A stretch of DNA of 64,000 nucleotides, taken from positions 62,001 to 126,000 of the forward strand of contig CAYHAL010000001.1 in assembly GCA_964354655.1 (NCBI GenBank), written 5' to 3'. The notes beneath the pieces were generated by a model. It worked only from the letters and a program-made list of their open reading frames with translations. It had not been told where the DNA came from and did no database searches. Shown one piece after another: positions 24,763 through 34,882 of this stretch (position 1 is its first letter; every line of letters begins with the position of its first letter). The translations under genes were made by a program, and so were the position numbers. This stretch comes from E44-bin46 sp964354655 (GTDB lineage Bacteria > Chloroflexota > Dehalococcoidia > Dehalococcoidales > E44-bin46).

Positions 24763-25209
24763 CTATGGTTGGGGTGCTCTTTTGTCTCCTTTGACCCTGA
24801 GCGCTTCCTCATAGATTTCGCGATTTTGCGCAATATACTCATCTGGGAGTCTTAGTCCATGTTCGTAGGGCTTCCCCTGTTTATCAACGGTGACAAACGT
24901 AACCATACCAGAGACTGCGGGAGTCTCATCCTCATTGATAAACGCTTGGCCATGAACGGTTATGCTTCTGGCACCAAGAAGTGCTATCTTGGCGCTGATT
25001 CTCATAATATCCCCGTTAGTAGCTGGCTTGTCAAAGCTCATTCCGTGTATCTGAACGCATACTACGTCCTCGGGTTTTCCCACCAGCCGACATGCAGCGA
25101 TAAAACAAGCTTCTACAAACCAGTCTGCCATACGTCCCGCAAACAAAGTTCCGTGGTGTTGAAGGTCCTCGGGTTTTACCAGGTGAAATATGGCCGTTTC
25201 TTTCAGCAT
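24763..25209 (-). CDS. Acyl-CoA thioesterase (hotdog fold)
   Basis: The 148-residue hotdog protein resembles YciA/acyl-CoA hydrolase family members. It has DLQHHGTLFAGRMADWFVEA, where the helix carries the catalytic acidic residue, and a VSGMVTFVTVD strand. It would cleave acyl-CoA thioesters, with substrate unknown. It faces the orphan promoter region and has no operon partner. Confidence 0.85.
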   Translation of the reverse strand: MLKETAIFHLVKPEDLQHHGTLFAGRMADWFVEACFIAACRLVGKPEDVVCVQIHGMSFDKPATNGDIMRISAKIALLGARSITVHGQAFINEDETPAVSGMVTFVTVDKQGKPYEHGLRLPDEYIAQNREIYEEALRVKGDKRAPQP

Positions 25210-25541
25210 ATGAAACCACCTCTTTTCTTGCTCGTTCTCTAATTATTATAACACTGGGATGCGTCGTTTACTTCCTTAACATCTATAAATTTGTTACTAT
25301 TACACCATAGAAATCATAACTTGACGAAGCAGCTTGTCCTGTTATTAAATCTAACCGAAGAAGCCTTAACTTCCAGAATTGGCTTCCTTTACCCCAACAT
25401 AAATCTATAAGTCATAATTAGACCGATATGGCTGAGGTCTATTTCTTCACCGAGACGAAGAAACTCCTAAGTGCCCTTGACCTTCTTGACATTGATAACT
25501 TTAGAGGGGAATATGAATACTAATGTAGAGGAGGCAGGCTT
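25210..25541. other. Intergenic stretch between divergent genes
   Basis: A 332-bp AT-rich spacer. The only candidate coding segment is a 31-codon ORF at 25428-25523, listed separately. No tRNA, riboswitch or strong hairpin is seen. Confidence 0.5.
25428..25523 (+). pseudogene. Possible N-terminal remnant of a DUF362-like Fe-S protein
   Basis: A 31-codon frame opens MAEVYFFTETKKLL and continues LSALDLLDIDNFRGEYEY before TAA. This resembles the start of DUF362 proteins, which normally continue with a VAIKLHMGE-type segment that is absent here. There is no clear ribosome site. It may be a decayed gene fragment. Confidence 0.3.
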
Positions 25542-26120
25542 ATGAATAAGATTCCGATGGGACCGCAAACGTTAATTTACCCCATGCCGACACTGTTAGT
25601 TGGGGCGAATGTCAATAATAGACCAAATTTTATGACTGTTGCCTGGGGTGGTATTGCCAATGGGGAGCCACCGATGATTTCTGTAGCCATACGACATACT
25701 CGGTACACCCTCAGCGGCATAAAGCAAAACTTGACCTTTTCTGTTAATTTACCTTCTGCTGACATGGTAAGGGAGGTAGATTACTGTGGCCTTACCCATG
25801 GCTCAGAAGTCAATAAAGCAGAAGTCTGTCGGTTTAAGGTGTTTTACGGTAAATTAGGTAACGCCCCGCTTATTGAGCAATGCCCTATCAATCTGGAGTG
25901 TAAGGTTGCCCATATCTTGGATTTAGGGAGTCACTCACTTGTCGTTGGCAGGATTGAGGAGACCTATATCTCAGAGGATTGTCTCACCCAAGGGAAACCG
26001 GATGTTAATAAAATTAAGCCCCTTAGCTACATTAGAGCCCCGGGTCGGCGATATCAAGCCCTAGGCGCGGTCATAGCTAAAGCATTCAGCATCGGTGAGG
26101 AAATCAAAGCAAGACAATAA
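25542..26120 (+). CDS. Flavin reductase-like FMN-binding protein
   Basis: The 192-residue protein has the split-barrel FMN fold of the flavin reductase-like domain. Typical segments: YPMPTLLVGANVNNRPNFMT and AWGGIANGEPPMISVAIR near the N-terminus, and FSVNLPSADMV. Such proteins bind FMN and reduce it or act as electron carriers in anaerobes. AGGAGG precedes the ATG. A second, different flavin reductase-like gene is at 44521. Confidence 0.88.
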   Translation: MNKIPMGPQTLIYPMPTLLVGANVNNRPNFMTVAWGGIANGEPPMISVAIRHTRYTLSGIKQNLTFSVNLPSADMVREVDYCGLTHGSEVNKAEVCRFKVFYGKLGNAPLIEQCPINLECKVAHILDLGSHSLVVGRIEETYISEDCLTQGKPDVNKIKPLSYIRAPGRRYQALGAVIAKAFSIGEEIKARQ

Positions 26121-26144
26121 AACATTAAATGGGAAGTGGACAAA

Positions 26145-26900
26145 TCACTGAGCCGTCCATCCAGCATCTACCGGGAGTACAACACCGGTAATCACTTTTG
26201 CTGCATCGCTGGCTAGAAAGCAGGTAGCAGCGGCTATATCGTCAACCGTTGCCAGACAGTGAAGGGGAGTGTTGTCTAAAACGTAGGCTTTGAATTCCGG
26301 GTCGCTTAAATAGCTCTTGGTCATTTCGGTTAGAGCAAACGTTGGTGCCACGGCGTTAACCCGAATATTATATGGTGCCCATTCAATAGCTTCCTGGCGG
26401 GTTAGCTGAACCACTCCTCCCTTACTGGCACAATAAGAAGCACGCTTCGGTCCGCCAACGAGGCCGAATATTGAGGCGACGTTAACAATAGCCCCAGTCT
26501 TGCGTGGTATCATTGACTGGACAGCTACCGCCTGATTGCAAAAGAACAACCCCTTGATATTGACTGAGAGGACTGCATCCCAGTCAGCCTCGGTGACCTC
26601 TTGAGCCAGCTTGGGGATATTAATTCCAGCCACACAGACAAGAATGTCAACCTCACCCAGGTCTTGCCTTATGCGGCTGATTGTAGAGGCGATTGCCGGT
26701 GTATCAGTGACATCTAACTGGTAACCTTGGGCAATACCTTTCTGTTGCACACTTTTGGTGGCTTCTGCCAGACGGTCTGGTTGACAATCAATTAAAGCAA
26801 CCCGTGCTCCACTGTCAGCTAGCAATTGGGCACAGGCTAGACCGATATCACCAGCAGCTCCAGTTACCACGGCTACTTTGTTATCAAAACTGATATTCAA
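26145..26900 (-). CDS. SDR-family oxidoreductase
   Basis: This 251-residue short-chain dehydrogenase has GAAGDIGLA for nucleotide binding, the catalytic SxnYxxxK arrangement (NVASIFG... YCASKGG) and a TGVVLPVDAGWTAQ end. The Asp after the second strand (LIDCQ) favours NAD. It is the last gene of the run that includes the zinc alcohol dehydrogenase and the glycyl radical system, so it may oxidise or reduce a product of that pathway; this is inference. Confidence 0.88.
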   Translation of the reverse strand: MNISFDNKVAVVTGAAGDIGLACAQLLADSGARVALIDCQPDRLAEATKSVQQKGIAQGYQLDVTDTPAIASTISRIRQDLGEVDILVCVAGINIPKLAQEVTEADWDAVLSVNIKGLFFCNQAVAVQSMIPRKTGAIVNVASIFGLVGGPKRASYCASKGGVVQLTRQEAIEWAPYNIRVNAVAPTFALTEMTKSYLSDPEFKAYVLDNTPLHCLATVDDIAAATCFLASDAAKVITGVVLPVDAGWTAQ

Positions 26901-26978
26901 GGTAGTGTCCTCTTACCAAATTATACTAGCTGGCTCTCATTTTGAGAAGACTCTTATATTTTGGCTGATATTTATGAC

Positions 26979-28034
26979 TTACTTGTCAGGTTCTACTATT
27001 ACCTTAATCTCATCATGACCTGGCGAAGTGAGTACATCAAACCCCTTTTTGACAATATCGCGCAACTTAATCTTAGAGGTTATTATCTCGTTAACTGGCA
27101 AAAGGCGCCGTTTCAGGAACTCCATGACCATGGGAAATTCATCGTGGTAGTAGCAAAAGCTACCCTGTAGGCTATATTCATAGAGGGTAAAAGGTAGGGG
27201 AACGACCGGGATTTCATGAGCATGAAGCCCGACGAGAATAACTTGCCCTCTGGGTCGGAGAAAGCTAGGCGCACTTTGAAACGCCTCGGGTTTTCCCGAA
27301 CACTCAAATACCACATCAACCCCCACCCCGTCGGTCAGCTCAAACACCTTTTGTTTCAAGTCTGGGACTTCTGCAGGGCAAAACACATGGTCTGCCCCGA
27401 GCTTCATTGCCACTTCACCCCGTTTCTTATTCTTCCCTATAGTAGCAATGATTAACCCAGCACCAGCATTCCTTAGATGCGTGATAACCCCAAGCCCTAT
27501 CATCCCACAGCCCAGCACCGTTGCTCTCTCTCTGGGCTTAAAATTTGACATCCTGACCGCATGTAGCGAGCAAGCCAGGGGTTCAACCAGCGTTCCCTCT
27601 TCAAAGGATACTTCGTCAGGGAGAGCATATAACCTGTATTCCGGATGAGGGACTCTGACATACTTGGCAAAGCCGCCAGCATCCCCTAGCCCAGGAACGC
27701 AACCTATCTCGTGTTCCAACGCCTGCCGGCAACATGAGGTAAACCCATGCTCACAAGCGTAGCACTCACCGCACTCATATAACTCGTTGCACACCACCCT
27801 GTCCCCCACCTTCCAACCCTTCACCTTCTTCCCCACCTTGGCAACAACCCCAGAAAATTCATGCCCTAAATAGGTCCCTGGTTGGATAAAGTCACGAGTC
27901 CTATATGAACCTAGGTCACTGCCACAAATTCCACACCATTTAACCTCTACCAGCACCTCATCATCAGAAATTTCGGGCACTGGTACCTCCTCAAGAACAA
28001 TATCTCCCGGCCCTCTTAATAGTGCTGCTTTCAC
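26979..28034 (-). CDS. Zinc-dependent alcohol dehydrogenase (MDR family)
   Basis: The 351-residue enzyme is of the threonine/butanediol/sorbitol dehydrogenase type. It has the catalytic zinc Cys in CGICGSDLG, the GHEFSGVVAKVG motif, a structural zinc loop (CGECYACEHGFTSCC) and the Rossmann motif LGCGMIGLG. It is followed by the activase gene 57 bp away, all on the minus strand. It probably oxidises or reduces an alcohol or aldehyde connected with the glycyl radical enzyme. Confidence 0.9.
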   Translation of the reverse strand: MKAALLRGPGDIVLEEVPVPEISDDEVLVEVKWCGICGSDLGSYRTRDFIQPGTYLGHEFSGVVAKVGKKVKGWKVGDRVVCNELYECGECYACEHGFTSCCRQALEHEIGCVPGLGDAGGFAKYVRVPHPEYRLYALPDEVSFEEGTLVEPLACSLHAVRMSNFKPRERATVLGCGMIGLGVITHLRNAGAGLIIATIGKNKKRGEVAMKLGADHVFCPAEVPDLKQKVFELTDGVGVDVVFECSGKPEAFQSAPSFLRPRGQVILVGLHAHEIPVVPLPFTLYEYSLQGSFCYYHDEFPMVMEFLKRRLLPVNEIITSKIKLRDIVKKGFDVLTSPGHDEIKVIVEPDK

Positions 28035-28090
28035 TTTTCACCTCCTAAAGACATAATAAGTCTTTGTCTCATCCACAACTTGGCGGGTGT

Positions 28091-29050
28091 TTAAAATACC
28101 CCGGTCATTTCCTTCAGGCCAAGCGATTTTACTACATTTCTAAGCCGCTCCATTTGCTCTTCGCTAGGGGGTCTAACCTCTCCCAGCTCATATTGCATGC
28201 CTAACTGTCTATATTTGGATGAGCCAAGCGCATGATAAGGCAGCAGCTCTATCATTGTGCCGCCTGATTCAGCCACAAACCTGGCTATAGCTGCTACCTC
28301 CTGTTCCAAATCATTGCAACCCGGGACTACTGGGATGCGGACAATAACCTCACAGCCCACCTCGCCAGAAAGGACTCGCCTGGCGTTACTCAGAATCAAC
28401 TCATTTGACACCCCGGTGAGTTCCTTGTGCCTTACCGAATCCATATGCTTGATGTCGTAATACAGTAGGTCGAGATATTCCGAGATTTGTTTCAGGTGTT
28501 GCCACCGCCCGTGCCCACATGTCTCTAGGGCGGTATGAAAGAACCGCTCCTTGCACTTCTTGACGAGGGCTAGCACAAACTCAAATTGCATCAACGGCTC
28601 GCCACCACCTATAGTAACCCCGCCACCCGACCTATTGTAGAAGGGCCAATCCTTTTCGACCTCGGCTAACACCTCGTCTACCGTCATTCTCTTCCCGGCG
28701 ATAGTTCGAGCCCCAAAGAGGCAAGCCTCAGTACACTTCCCGCAAGCCTGGCAAAGCTCCCAGTTGGTAGCGGCTTTGCCTTCTGGTGATAGACTAATTG
28801 CTCCCTCGGGACAGACGGCGACACATGGCGCCTTACATACATCGGCACCAACGCACTTTATACTTAAGAAGCGAAGCTGGGGATGATGTTTTTGTCCTTC
28901 TGGATTGCAACACCATTTGCATGCTAGCGGGCACCCCTGCATAAATACCAGAGTCCTGATGCCGGGTCCATCGTGGAGGGAAAACCGCTGGATGTCAAAA
29001 ACCCACCCCGTAATTTGCTTACGCTCACTTAAAATCGTTCCACTTGACAC
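28091..29050 (-). CDS. Glycyl radical enzyme activase (radical SAM)
   Basis: The 319-residue radical SAM protein carries the CxxxCxxC cluster motif in GCPLACKWCCNPEG, preceded by FSLHDGPGIRT, typical of PFL-activase-like enzymes. Two extra ferredoxin-type cysteine sets (CKAPCVAVCP and CQACGKCTEAC) place it among activases of the non-PFL glycyl radical enzymes. It generates the glycyl radical in the enzyme encoded immediately upstream. The start is a GTG at 29050 with a weak ribosome site. Confidence 0.92.
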   Translation of the reverse strand: MSSGTILSERKQITGWVFDIQRFSLHDGPGIRTLVFMQGCPLACKWCCNPEGQKHHPQLRFLSIKCVGADVCKAPCVAVCPEGAISLSPEGKAATNWELCQACGKCTEACLFGARTIAGKRMTVDEVLAEVEKDWPFYNRSGGGVTIGGGEPLMQFEFVLALVKKCKERFFHTALETCGHGRWQHLKQISEYLDLLYYDIKHMDSVRHKELTGVSNELILSNARRVLSGEVGCEVIVRIPVVPGCNDLEQEVAAIARFVAESGGTMIELLPYHALGSSKYRQLGMQYELGEVRPPSEEQMERLRNVVKSLGLKEMTGVF

Positions 29051-29136
29051 CTACTAAGTGTCCCCTCTCTTGGAATTGTCTTGAGACAAGAACCCCCTAG
29101 TCCATATAGCACTGGGGTCAGGTTAACTCAACCCGG

Positions 29137-31757
29137 TCACATACTGTGCTCTGTCCTCATAATGATATCCTCTTGCATAGCAGGATCCAGTGAGACGAAC
29201 AGAGCNNNNNNNNNNNNNNNNNNNNNNNNNNNNNNNNNNNNNNNNNNNNNNNNNNNNNNNNNNNNNNNNNNNNNNNNNNNNNNNNNNNNNNNNNNNNNNN
29301 NNNNNCTGTCCTCATAATGATATCCTCTTGCATAGCAGGATCCAGTGAGACGAACAGAGCGCTATATCCAGCTACTCTTACCATTAGGTCAGTATACTTT
29401 TCTGGGTGCTTTTGGGCGTCTCTTAGGGTCTCAACAGATACCACATTGAACTGGATGTGCATCCCCTTAAGGTCAAAGTATGTTTTGATAAGCGCCGCCA
29501 GTTTCCTTAGCCCAGATATATCTTTGAGGATAATGGGGTTAAACTTCTGGTTGAGCAGCGAGCCACTATCAGCTAGGACGTGGTCCAGCTTGGCGACCGA
29601 CTTTACTGCTGCCGTTGGACCCTTAATATCGGTCCCCCGTGTCGGTGAGCAACCCTCGGCGACCGGTACACCAGCTTTTCTCCCGTCTGGAGTGGCGCCG
29701 ATTATCTCCCCAAAAGGGACATTTTGGGACACCGGAAGTAAGGCAAAACCACCCCTTCCCCCTGTCCAGCTAGTGTAACGGCGCACATCCCTCATGGCGT
29801 GACCGGTTGCCTCTTTCACCAGGAGGTCAACATAATCGTCATCGTTCCCGTATTTTGGTGCTGCCAAAAGCATCTGTTGTATCTCCGGTCCGGTTGGTGT
29901 GGTCGAGGTATCCTCAAAGTTTGTCTCCAGGGCATGCATAATCTGAGCGCCGGTAAGCTTCTTGTCTTCAAACACCAGCTTCTTGATGGCAGCCAGGGAG
30001 TTGCCTACATTAGACATACCCACGCCCCGTAGAAATAGGGTGTTATAGTGGGCTCCACCCCATTCAATGTCCTTGCCCCTCTGGATGCAGTCATCCATCA
30101 ATGCTGAGGCAAATGGTGTTGGCGTCAGCTCGGCATAAGCCCTCTCTATACACAGCAGGGCAATTGCTCCCTGCCGGTCGTAATATTCTAGCTGGTGTTT
30201 CACCGCCGCCGTCACTTCATCAAATGACTGGAATTTAGACAGGTCTTTATTTCCCGGGTTGGGACAGAGTTGAATTCCAGTCCGTGGGTCTCTACCGTTA
30301 AATAGGGCTACCTCCAGAACCTTGTGCATATTGTAGCCAGCGGAAGGGCCTTCCCTTCGAGCCTTCCCCGGCTCTGTTGGTGAAACACAGCCATCAATGG
30401 CATAGTCGTAAGCATCCTCCAGGCTTATGCCCACACCCATCTGGGATGGGATTATGACCTCATCACTATACATCGCTGGTTGCCCACCGCGGTGGATATT
30501 AATGACCTCACAGCATTTGAGCAGAAAGTCGTCGGGGCACTCATTCCACCAGCGCACTGATACCGATGGTTGTATAACTTTCTGGTTGGCGGTTGCTTCT
30601 AACACCAACCATGAGAGGTCGTTGATGGCGGATTTGCCATCTACCGTTTGCCCGCCAACGGTTAGCTGCTGGAACATAGGGTAGCCCATAACCACTCGGG
30701 TCGCCGCCCAGTCTCGTACTTTATTTATCTCGGTGGTCTTAACCCACAGGCACTCCAGCAGCTCTACCACCTCCTCCGGGGTAATTCTACCCTCGTCAAT
30801 ATCTTTCTGGTAAAAGGGATACATGAACTGGTCAAACCTGCCATAGCCCATAGAATGTCCATTAGATTCAATCTGAACAATCAGGTGGGCAAACCATAGG
30901 GATTGCATTGCTTCCCAGAAGGTTCGCGCCGGGTTACCCGGCACCCGCTCACAGTGCTCGGCAATCCTAATTAACTCAGTTTTACGCTTTGGGTCTGTCT
31001 CCGCACCAACCATTTCCCTAGCCAATACTGCATACCTTTTGGCAAAGTTGATGGCTGCCTTCAGGGCAATGATGACTGCTTCTAGGGGCTCTTTCTGCTC
31101 AAGGGCTCCAGGCTCCCACAGCTTCAAGTGCTTAACCCTCTCCTCTACTTCCTTGATTATCCCGTACATGCCTTTATTAAGAACCCTGGGGTAATCAGCA
31201 ATAAAGTGCCCCGAGCCACCCCCCTCCCCCCAGGTATAAATCTCAATGGCTTCAACATCATAGCAGGCCTTATATGTCTCTTTGGGGAGAAGTTTGCGCT
31301 TATAGTCGGTCATCGTCTTCCCTTCCCACCATTCGGCAACTTCCCTCAAAATTTTCTCATCCTCCTCGCTTACCCAAAATGGGTCTCCCAGTCGTTCCTC
31401 AAACCTATAGGGCTTCCCGTCCAGTTCCTCTGTAATAAACCGCATATAGAATTCAGGGAATACTGGGGCGGCTCGCACATCACTGGCTTGGTTACCCACA
31501 ATAAGCTCACCGGGACGGATGAATATAGTTATCCCTCTCAGTATCTTCTCCAGGGCTTTTGCCCGTCGTATCACTGTTGGCTCCCCTTCGGTTTCTTTCC
31601 ACGATTCGGTATATAGCCTAGCCCGCTCGGAGCAAAGCTTTGGAGTAACCGCCAGCATTGTGTCCCTTAACCGCTTGGTCCTTTCAGTAATCGGCTGTTT
31701 AAGCCTGGGGTCGGTGACAAGCTCGGTCTTTATTCTTTCTAAATAAGACTTAGCCAT
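29137..31757 (-). CDS. Glycyl radical enzyme, unassigned substrate, interrupted by an artefactual gap
   Basis: After removing the N gap and one copy of the 55-bp flank, this encodes 821 residues ending RTEHSM, the normal C-terminus of the family. The radical Gly is G797 in RVAGYSALF. The thiyl Cys is C457 in DGCVSPTEP, where the dehydratase/lyase type Glu two residues on (CxE) is replaced by Ser. It belongs to the pyruvate formate-lyase/glycerol dehydratase superfamily; the substrate is unknown. The ATG at 31757 has AAAGGAGG upstream. It shares a minus-strand run with its activase and dehydrogenases and is preceded by an ABC importer. Confidence 0.88.
29206..29305. other. 100-N assembly gap flanked by a 55-bp duplicated end
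   Basis: The bases 29151-29205 and 29306-29360 are identical (55 bp), a typical assembler k-mer overlap. The gap therefore holds no real sequence: joining the copies restores the reading frame of the glycyl radical enzyme to its natural end. Confidence 0.92.
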
Positions 31758-31976
31758 CGCTTATCCTCCTTTGGATTATGCCGTTCTGTGTCACTTAAGT
31801 TGGATATTTATACCCTTCCCTACATTATAGTCAACTTTTATGAAGCTCGTCTACATGGGTGCAAATCATCGGCAAGTAGGGAGACTACTAACGACACGGA
31901 ATGAAAAGGTCGAAAGATGGTCACAGCGTTATGGGTAGGTGAGGGTCATTGATGGTAAGAGTTTTCCAGGTTCTGC

Positions 31977-32795
31977 TCAACCTGTAAGCAATGCCTCATC
32001 TTCGTCAAATGTTCTGCCACTGGCTTTTTCAAAGGCAGTTATTAAGTTATTGATAGTAAGCCCGGCTCGCTGCTCCTGATTCAGGTCAACTACAATTCTA
32101 CCCTCATGCATCATAATCAGCCTATTGCCGTAGCGTAAAGCAAGCTCCATGTTATGAGTAACCATTATGGTGGTCATCTTCTCCCGTTGCACAATCATCT
32201 CGGTTAGGTCAAGCACTATCTGAGCCGTCCTAGGGTCTAAATTGGCGGTATGCTCGTCAAGCAATAGCAACGCTGGCTTACTTATAGTAGCCATGACCAA
32301 AGCTACTGCCTGCCTTTGTCCACTGGAAAGCGTGCCCACCTGAGCACTTAGCCTGTTCTCTAATCCCAGCCCTAGAGGAGCCAAAGCCGAGCGGAATAGC
32401 TCTCTGCGCTGTTTATCACTGGCTGGCCTTAGCCTTCTTGGTTGCCCACGCAGCACAGCCATAGCTAGGTTCTCCTCTATGGTCATCTTGGCTGCAGTGC
32501 CTATATGAGGGTCCTGATATACCCTGCCAACATATGTCGCATGCTTATATTCACTCAAGCCGGTAATATCACTACCATTAATGATAACCTTGCCCCCCCT
32601 CTCTGGAGGGAAGACACCAGCAACAATATTGAGTAAAGTAGTCTTTCCCGCGCCATTGCTGCCAATAATGGTAATATAGTCCTCAGCGTTGACATCTAGA
32701 TTAATATTATCTAGCGCGGTAACCTCATCTATAGTGCCTTTAGAGAATATCTTAGTTATTCTCCTAAGTTGTAGTAAGCTCCTATTTTGGCTCAT
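31977..32795 (-). CDS. ABC transporter ATP-binding protein (TrpZ-like)
   Basis: The 272-residue ATPase has Walker A GSNGAGKTT, a LSSGQRQAVALV signature, Walker B LLLDEHTANLD and the H-loop VTHNME. The long N-terminal stretch with ALDNINLDV is typical of the TrpX/Y/Z-type importer group. It is preceded by the permease gene on the same strand with a 12-bp spacer. Its substrate is set by the lipoprotein at 33789. Confidence 0.9.
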   Translation of the reverse strand: MSQNRSLLQLRRITKIFSKGTIDEVTALDNINLDVNAEDYITIIGSNGAGKTTLLNIVAGVFPPERGGKVIINGSDITGLSEYKHATYVGRVYQDPHIGTAAKMTIEENLAMAVLRGQPRRLRPASDKQRRELFRSALAPLGLGLENRLSAQVGTLSSGQRQAVALVMATISKPALLLLDEHTANLDPRTAQIVLDLTEMIVQREKMTTIMVTHNMELALRYGNRLIMMHEGRIVVDLNQEQRAGLTINNLITAFEKASGRTFDEDEALLTG

Positions 32796-32807
32796 AAAAC
32801 ATCCACT

Positions 32808-33722
32808 TTACCATCTTACTGCTGGTGGCATCCACTCGTGCCGCAACTTCTTCCGTATGAACGGGATTGCCAGAGCTATAACTACTAGCACTGCAGTAAT
32901 CAATTTCAAATCACCCGGGGCCATGCCCATTCTAAGGGCAATGGTTATGAATAACCGATAGCAAAAAGCACCGCCTATTGCTGCCAACAGAAGCCTAGCC
33001 ACATCCCGGGGGCGAAATAGTGCCTCACCAATTATTACCGAGGCCAAGCCCATTACAATCATTCCTATCCCCATACCCACATCAGCAAACCCCTGACCTT
33101 GGGCTACCACAGCACCGGCGAGTCCAATCAGACCATTGGAAATAGCACAACCCATCAATATATTCTTATCGGTATCCACCCCTAGGCTACGCACCATCTG
33201 CTCATTATCTCCGGTTGCCCTTAACGCCAGACCAATCTCAGTGCGCAGGAACCAGTTGAAAATGAGAAAAACAATAACTGCAATCGCTAAAGCAACAATG
33301 AGTGAGACTACGATGCTGCCGCTACGAAGTCCCAGAAATCCGGCGACTTTATCAAAGGCGGTTACTTGGCGAAGGAGCGAAACATTAGCTCCACCCATAA
33401 TCCTCAGATTTATGGAGTAAAGCCCCACCATCATAAGGATGCCAGCCAGTAAAGCCGGTAGCCTTAGCTTGGTATTGAGCATCCCGGTGGTCAAACCAGC
33501 ACATAGACCTGCACCCATAGCCGCCAGCGTTGCCGGGAAGGGGTGTACACCATGTACAATAAGCACCGCTGTAGTCGCCCCACCAAGGGTATAACTTCCA
33601 TCTACAGTAAGGTCTGGGAAAGCCAGTACCCGTAGCGTAAGGTATACGCCGATGGCAACCAAGCCGAATACCAGCCCCTCATAGAAGGAAAAAGACAATA
33701 CTCCACTTATTACATCCAGCAA
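32808..33722 (-). CDS. ABC transporter permease (BPD_transp_2 type)
   Basis: A 304-residue membrane protein with about eight hydrophobic segments, belonging to the branched-chain amino acid/ribose permease-like family. The segment PDLTVDGSYTLGGATTAVL and the FLRTEIGLALRATGDNEQM cytoplasmic loop are characteristic of TrpY-like permeases. It forms the importer with the ATPase and the binding lipoprotein on either side. Confidence 0.9.
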   Translation of the reverse strand: MLDVISGVLSFSFYEGLVFGLVAIGVYLTLRVLAFPDLTVDGSYTLGGATTAVLIVHGVHPFPATLAAMGAGLCAGLTTGMLNTKLRLPALLAGILMMVGLYSINLRIMGGANVSLLRQVTAFDKVAGFLGLRSGSIVVSLIVALAIAVIVFLIFNWFLRTEIGLALRATGDNEQMVRSLGVDTDKNILMGCAISNGLIGLAGAVVAQGQGFADVGMGIGMIVMGLASVIIGEALFRPRDVARLLLAAIGGAFCYRLFITIALRMGMAPGDLKLITAVLVVIALAIPFIRKKLRHEWMPPAVRW

Positions 33723-33788
33723 CCCTTTTCTCCTATTTAGAACTGGATGAATATCTTTTAGCTATTTTAGTTCCCAATCCCGAAGTAC

Positions 33789-34790
33789 TTAGTCTTCTAG
33801 TACTATGTCGGCTTTATCTATCACTGCCTGAGGAATGGTTATTCCCATTCTTGCCGCCGCAGCCGGGTAGACTACGGTTGACACAACGCTCTTCATCGGC
33901 GGGATATTGGCTATATTTTCACCGCCCAGTATCCTAGCTGCGATATATCCTGCCTGCTGACCTATCCAGTAGTAATCGCAGCTACAACCGCCAACCAGGC
34001 CCTTTCCAATCATGCCCGCTGCGGAACCAAAGACTGGTAGCTGGTTCTCCTCACCAACCTGGATTATGGATTCAATTCCTACTCCGCCTACTGTATTGCA
34101 GGTAGGAATCCATATTGCATCACACCTACCAACCAGTGACATTCCGGCAGCATAAACATCGGCAGTTGTGGCTGCTGTAGCCTCAACAATGGTAAGCCCA
34201 TAGTCCGGGGCAACCTCTTTGAGTATCCTTGCCTGCACCGCCGCGTTCACTTCGCCAGGGTTATAAGCAGTGCCCAGTACCTTAATGTTAGGCAGGACTT
34301 CCTTAATAAATTCCACCTGAGGCTCCATATCAAACCAGTCGGTGACCCCGGTTACCGTGGGTGCCGCTTGTTCCCAGCTAGGCACCAGACCAGCCGCTAC
34401 CGGGTCAGTAACCGAGCTGAAGATTATCGGTATATTCGTGCCCTCGGCGGCAGCCACTGTCGTTTGTGCCATTGGGGTAGTTATGGTGTGGATTAAATCC
34501 GGCTTCAGGGAAACAAAGTAGTCAGCGATTGATGCCGCTACCGTCATATCACCTTCAGCATTTCTTATGATAAATTCAACATTTTTCCCCTCAATAAAGC
34601 CCTTCTCAGCCATAGCGTCAATGATACCCTTGCGGTTGGCGTCTAGGTCAGGGTGGGTAGCTATCTGACTTATGCAGACCTTATACATCTTTTTCCCACC
34701 AGGAACACAACCTGTCATGAACGGTAGCGCTGTTAACACTAGGGCTAAGCATAAGCTACCTAACAATATTAATAAACCTTTCTTTTTCAC
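33789..34790 (-). CDS. ABC transporter substrate-binding lipoprotein (TrpX-like)
   Basis: A 333-residue binding lipoprotein with lipobox ALPFMTGC. It belongs to the ABC_sub_bind family (TrpX group, tryptophan/tyrosine-type). Characteristic segments include CISQIATHPDLDANRKGI, IIFSSVTDPVAAGLV and GTAYNPGEVNAAVQ. It delivers a small solute, possibly an aromatic amino acid derivative, to the permease. Whether this feeds the glycyl radical enzyme is not shown by the sequence. Confidence 0.9.
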   Translation of the reverse strand: MKKKGLLILLGSLCLALVLTALPFMTGCVPGGKKMYKVCISQIATHPDLDANRKGIIDAMAEKGFIEGKNVEFIIRNAEGDMTVAASIADYFVSLKPDLIHTITTPMAQTTVAAAEGTNIPIIFSSVTDPVAAGLVPSWEQAAPTVTGVTDWFDMEPQVEFIKEVLPNIKVLGTAYNPGEVNAAVQARILKEVAPDYGLTIVEATAATTADVYAAGMSLVGRCDAIWIPTCNTVGGVGIESIIQVGEENQLPVFGSAAGMIGKGLVGGCSCDYYWIGQQAGYIAARILGGENIANIPPMKSVVSTVVYPAAAARMGITIPQAVIDKADIVLED

Positions 34791-34882
34791 TATTAAAAAC
34801 CTCCTTAAGAATGCCGGTTTGCCAATATCTCATATGAAGCCGATCATCTACCACCCCTTTCACTACTAGGTTTTAGTGCCTC

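Noticed and set aside
29157..31757. Frameshifted C-terminus (LCSSHWILLCKRISL) of the glycyl radical enzyme
   Set aside because: It is produced by translating through the 100-N artefact; merging the 55-bp overlap gives the normal end.
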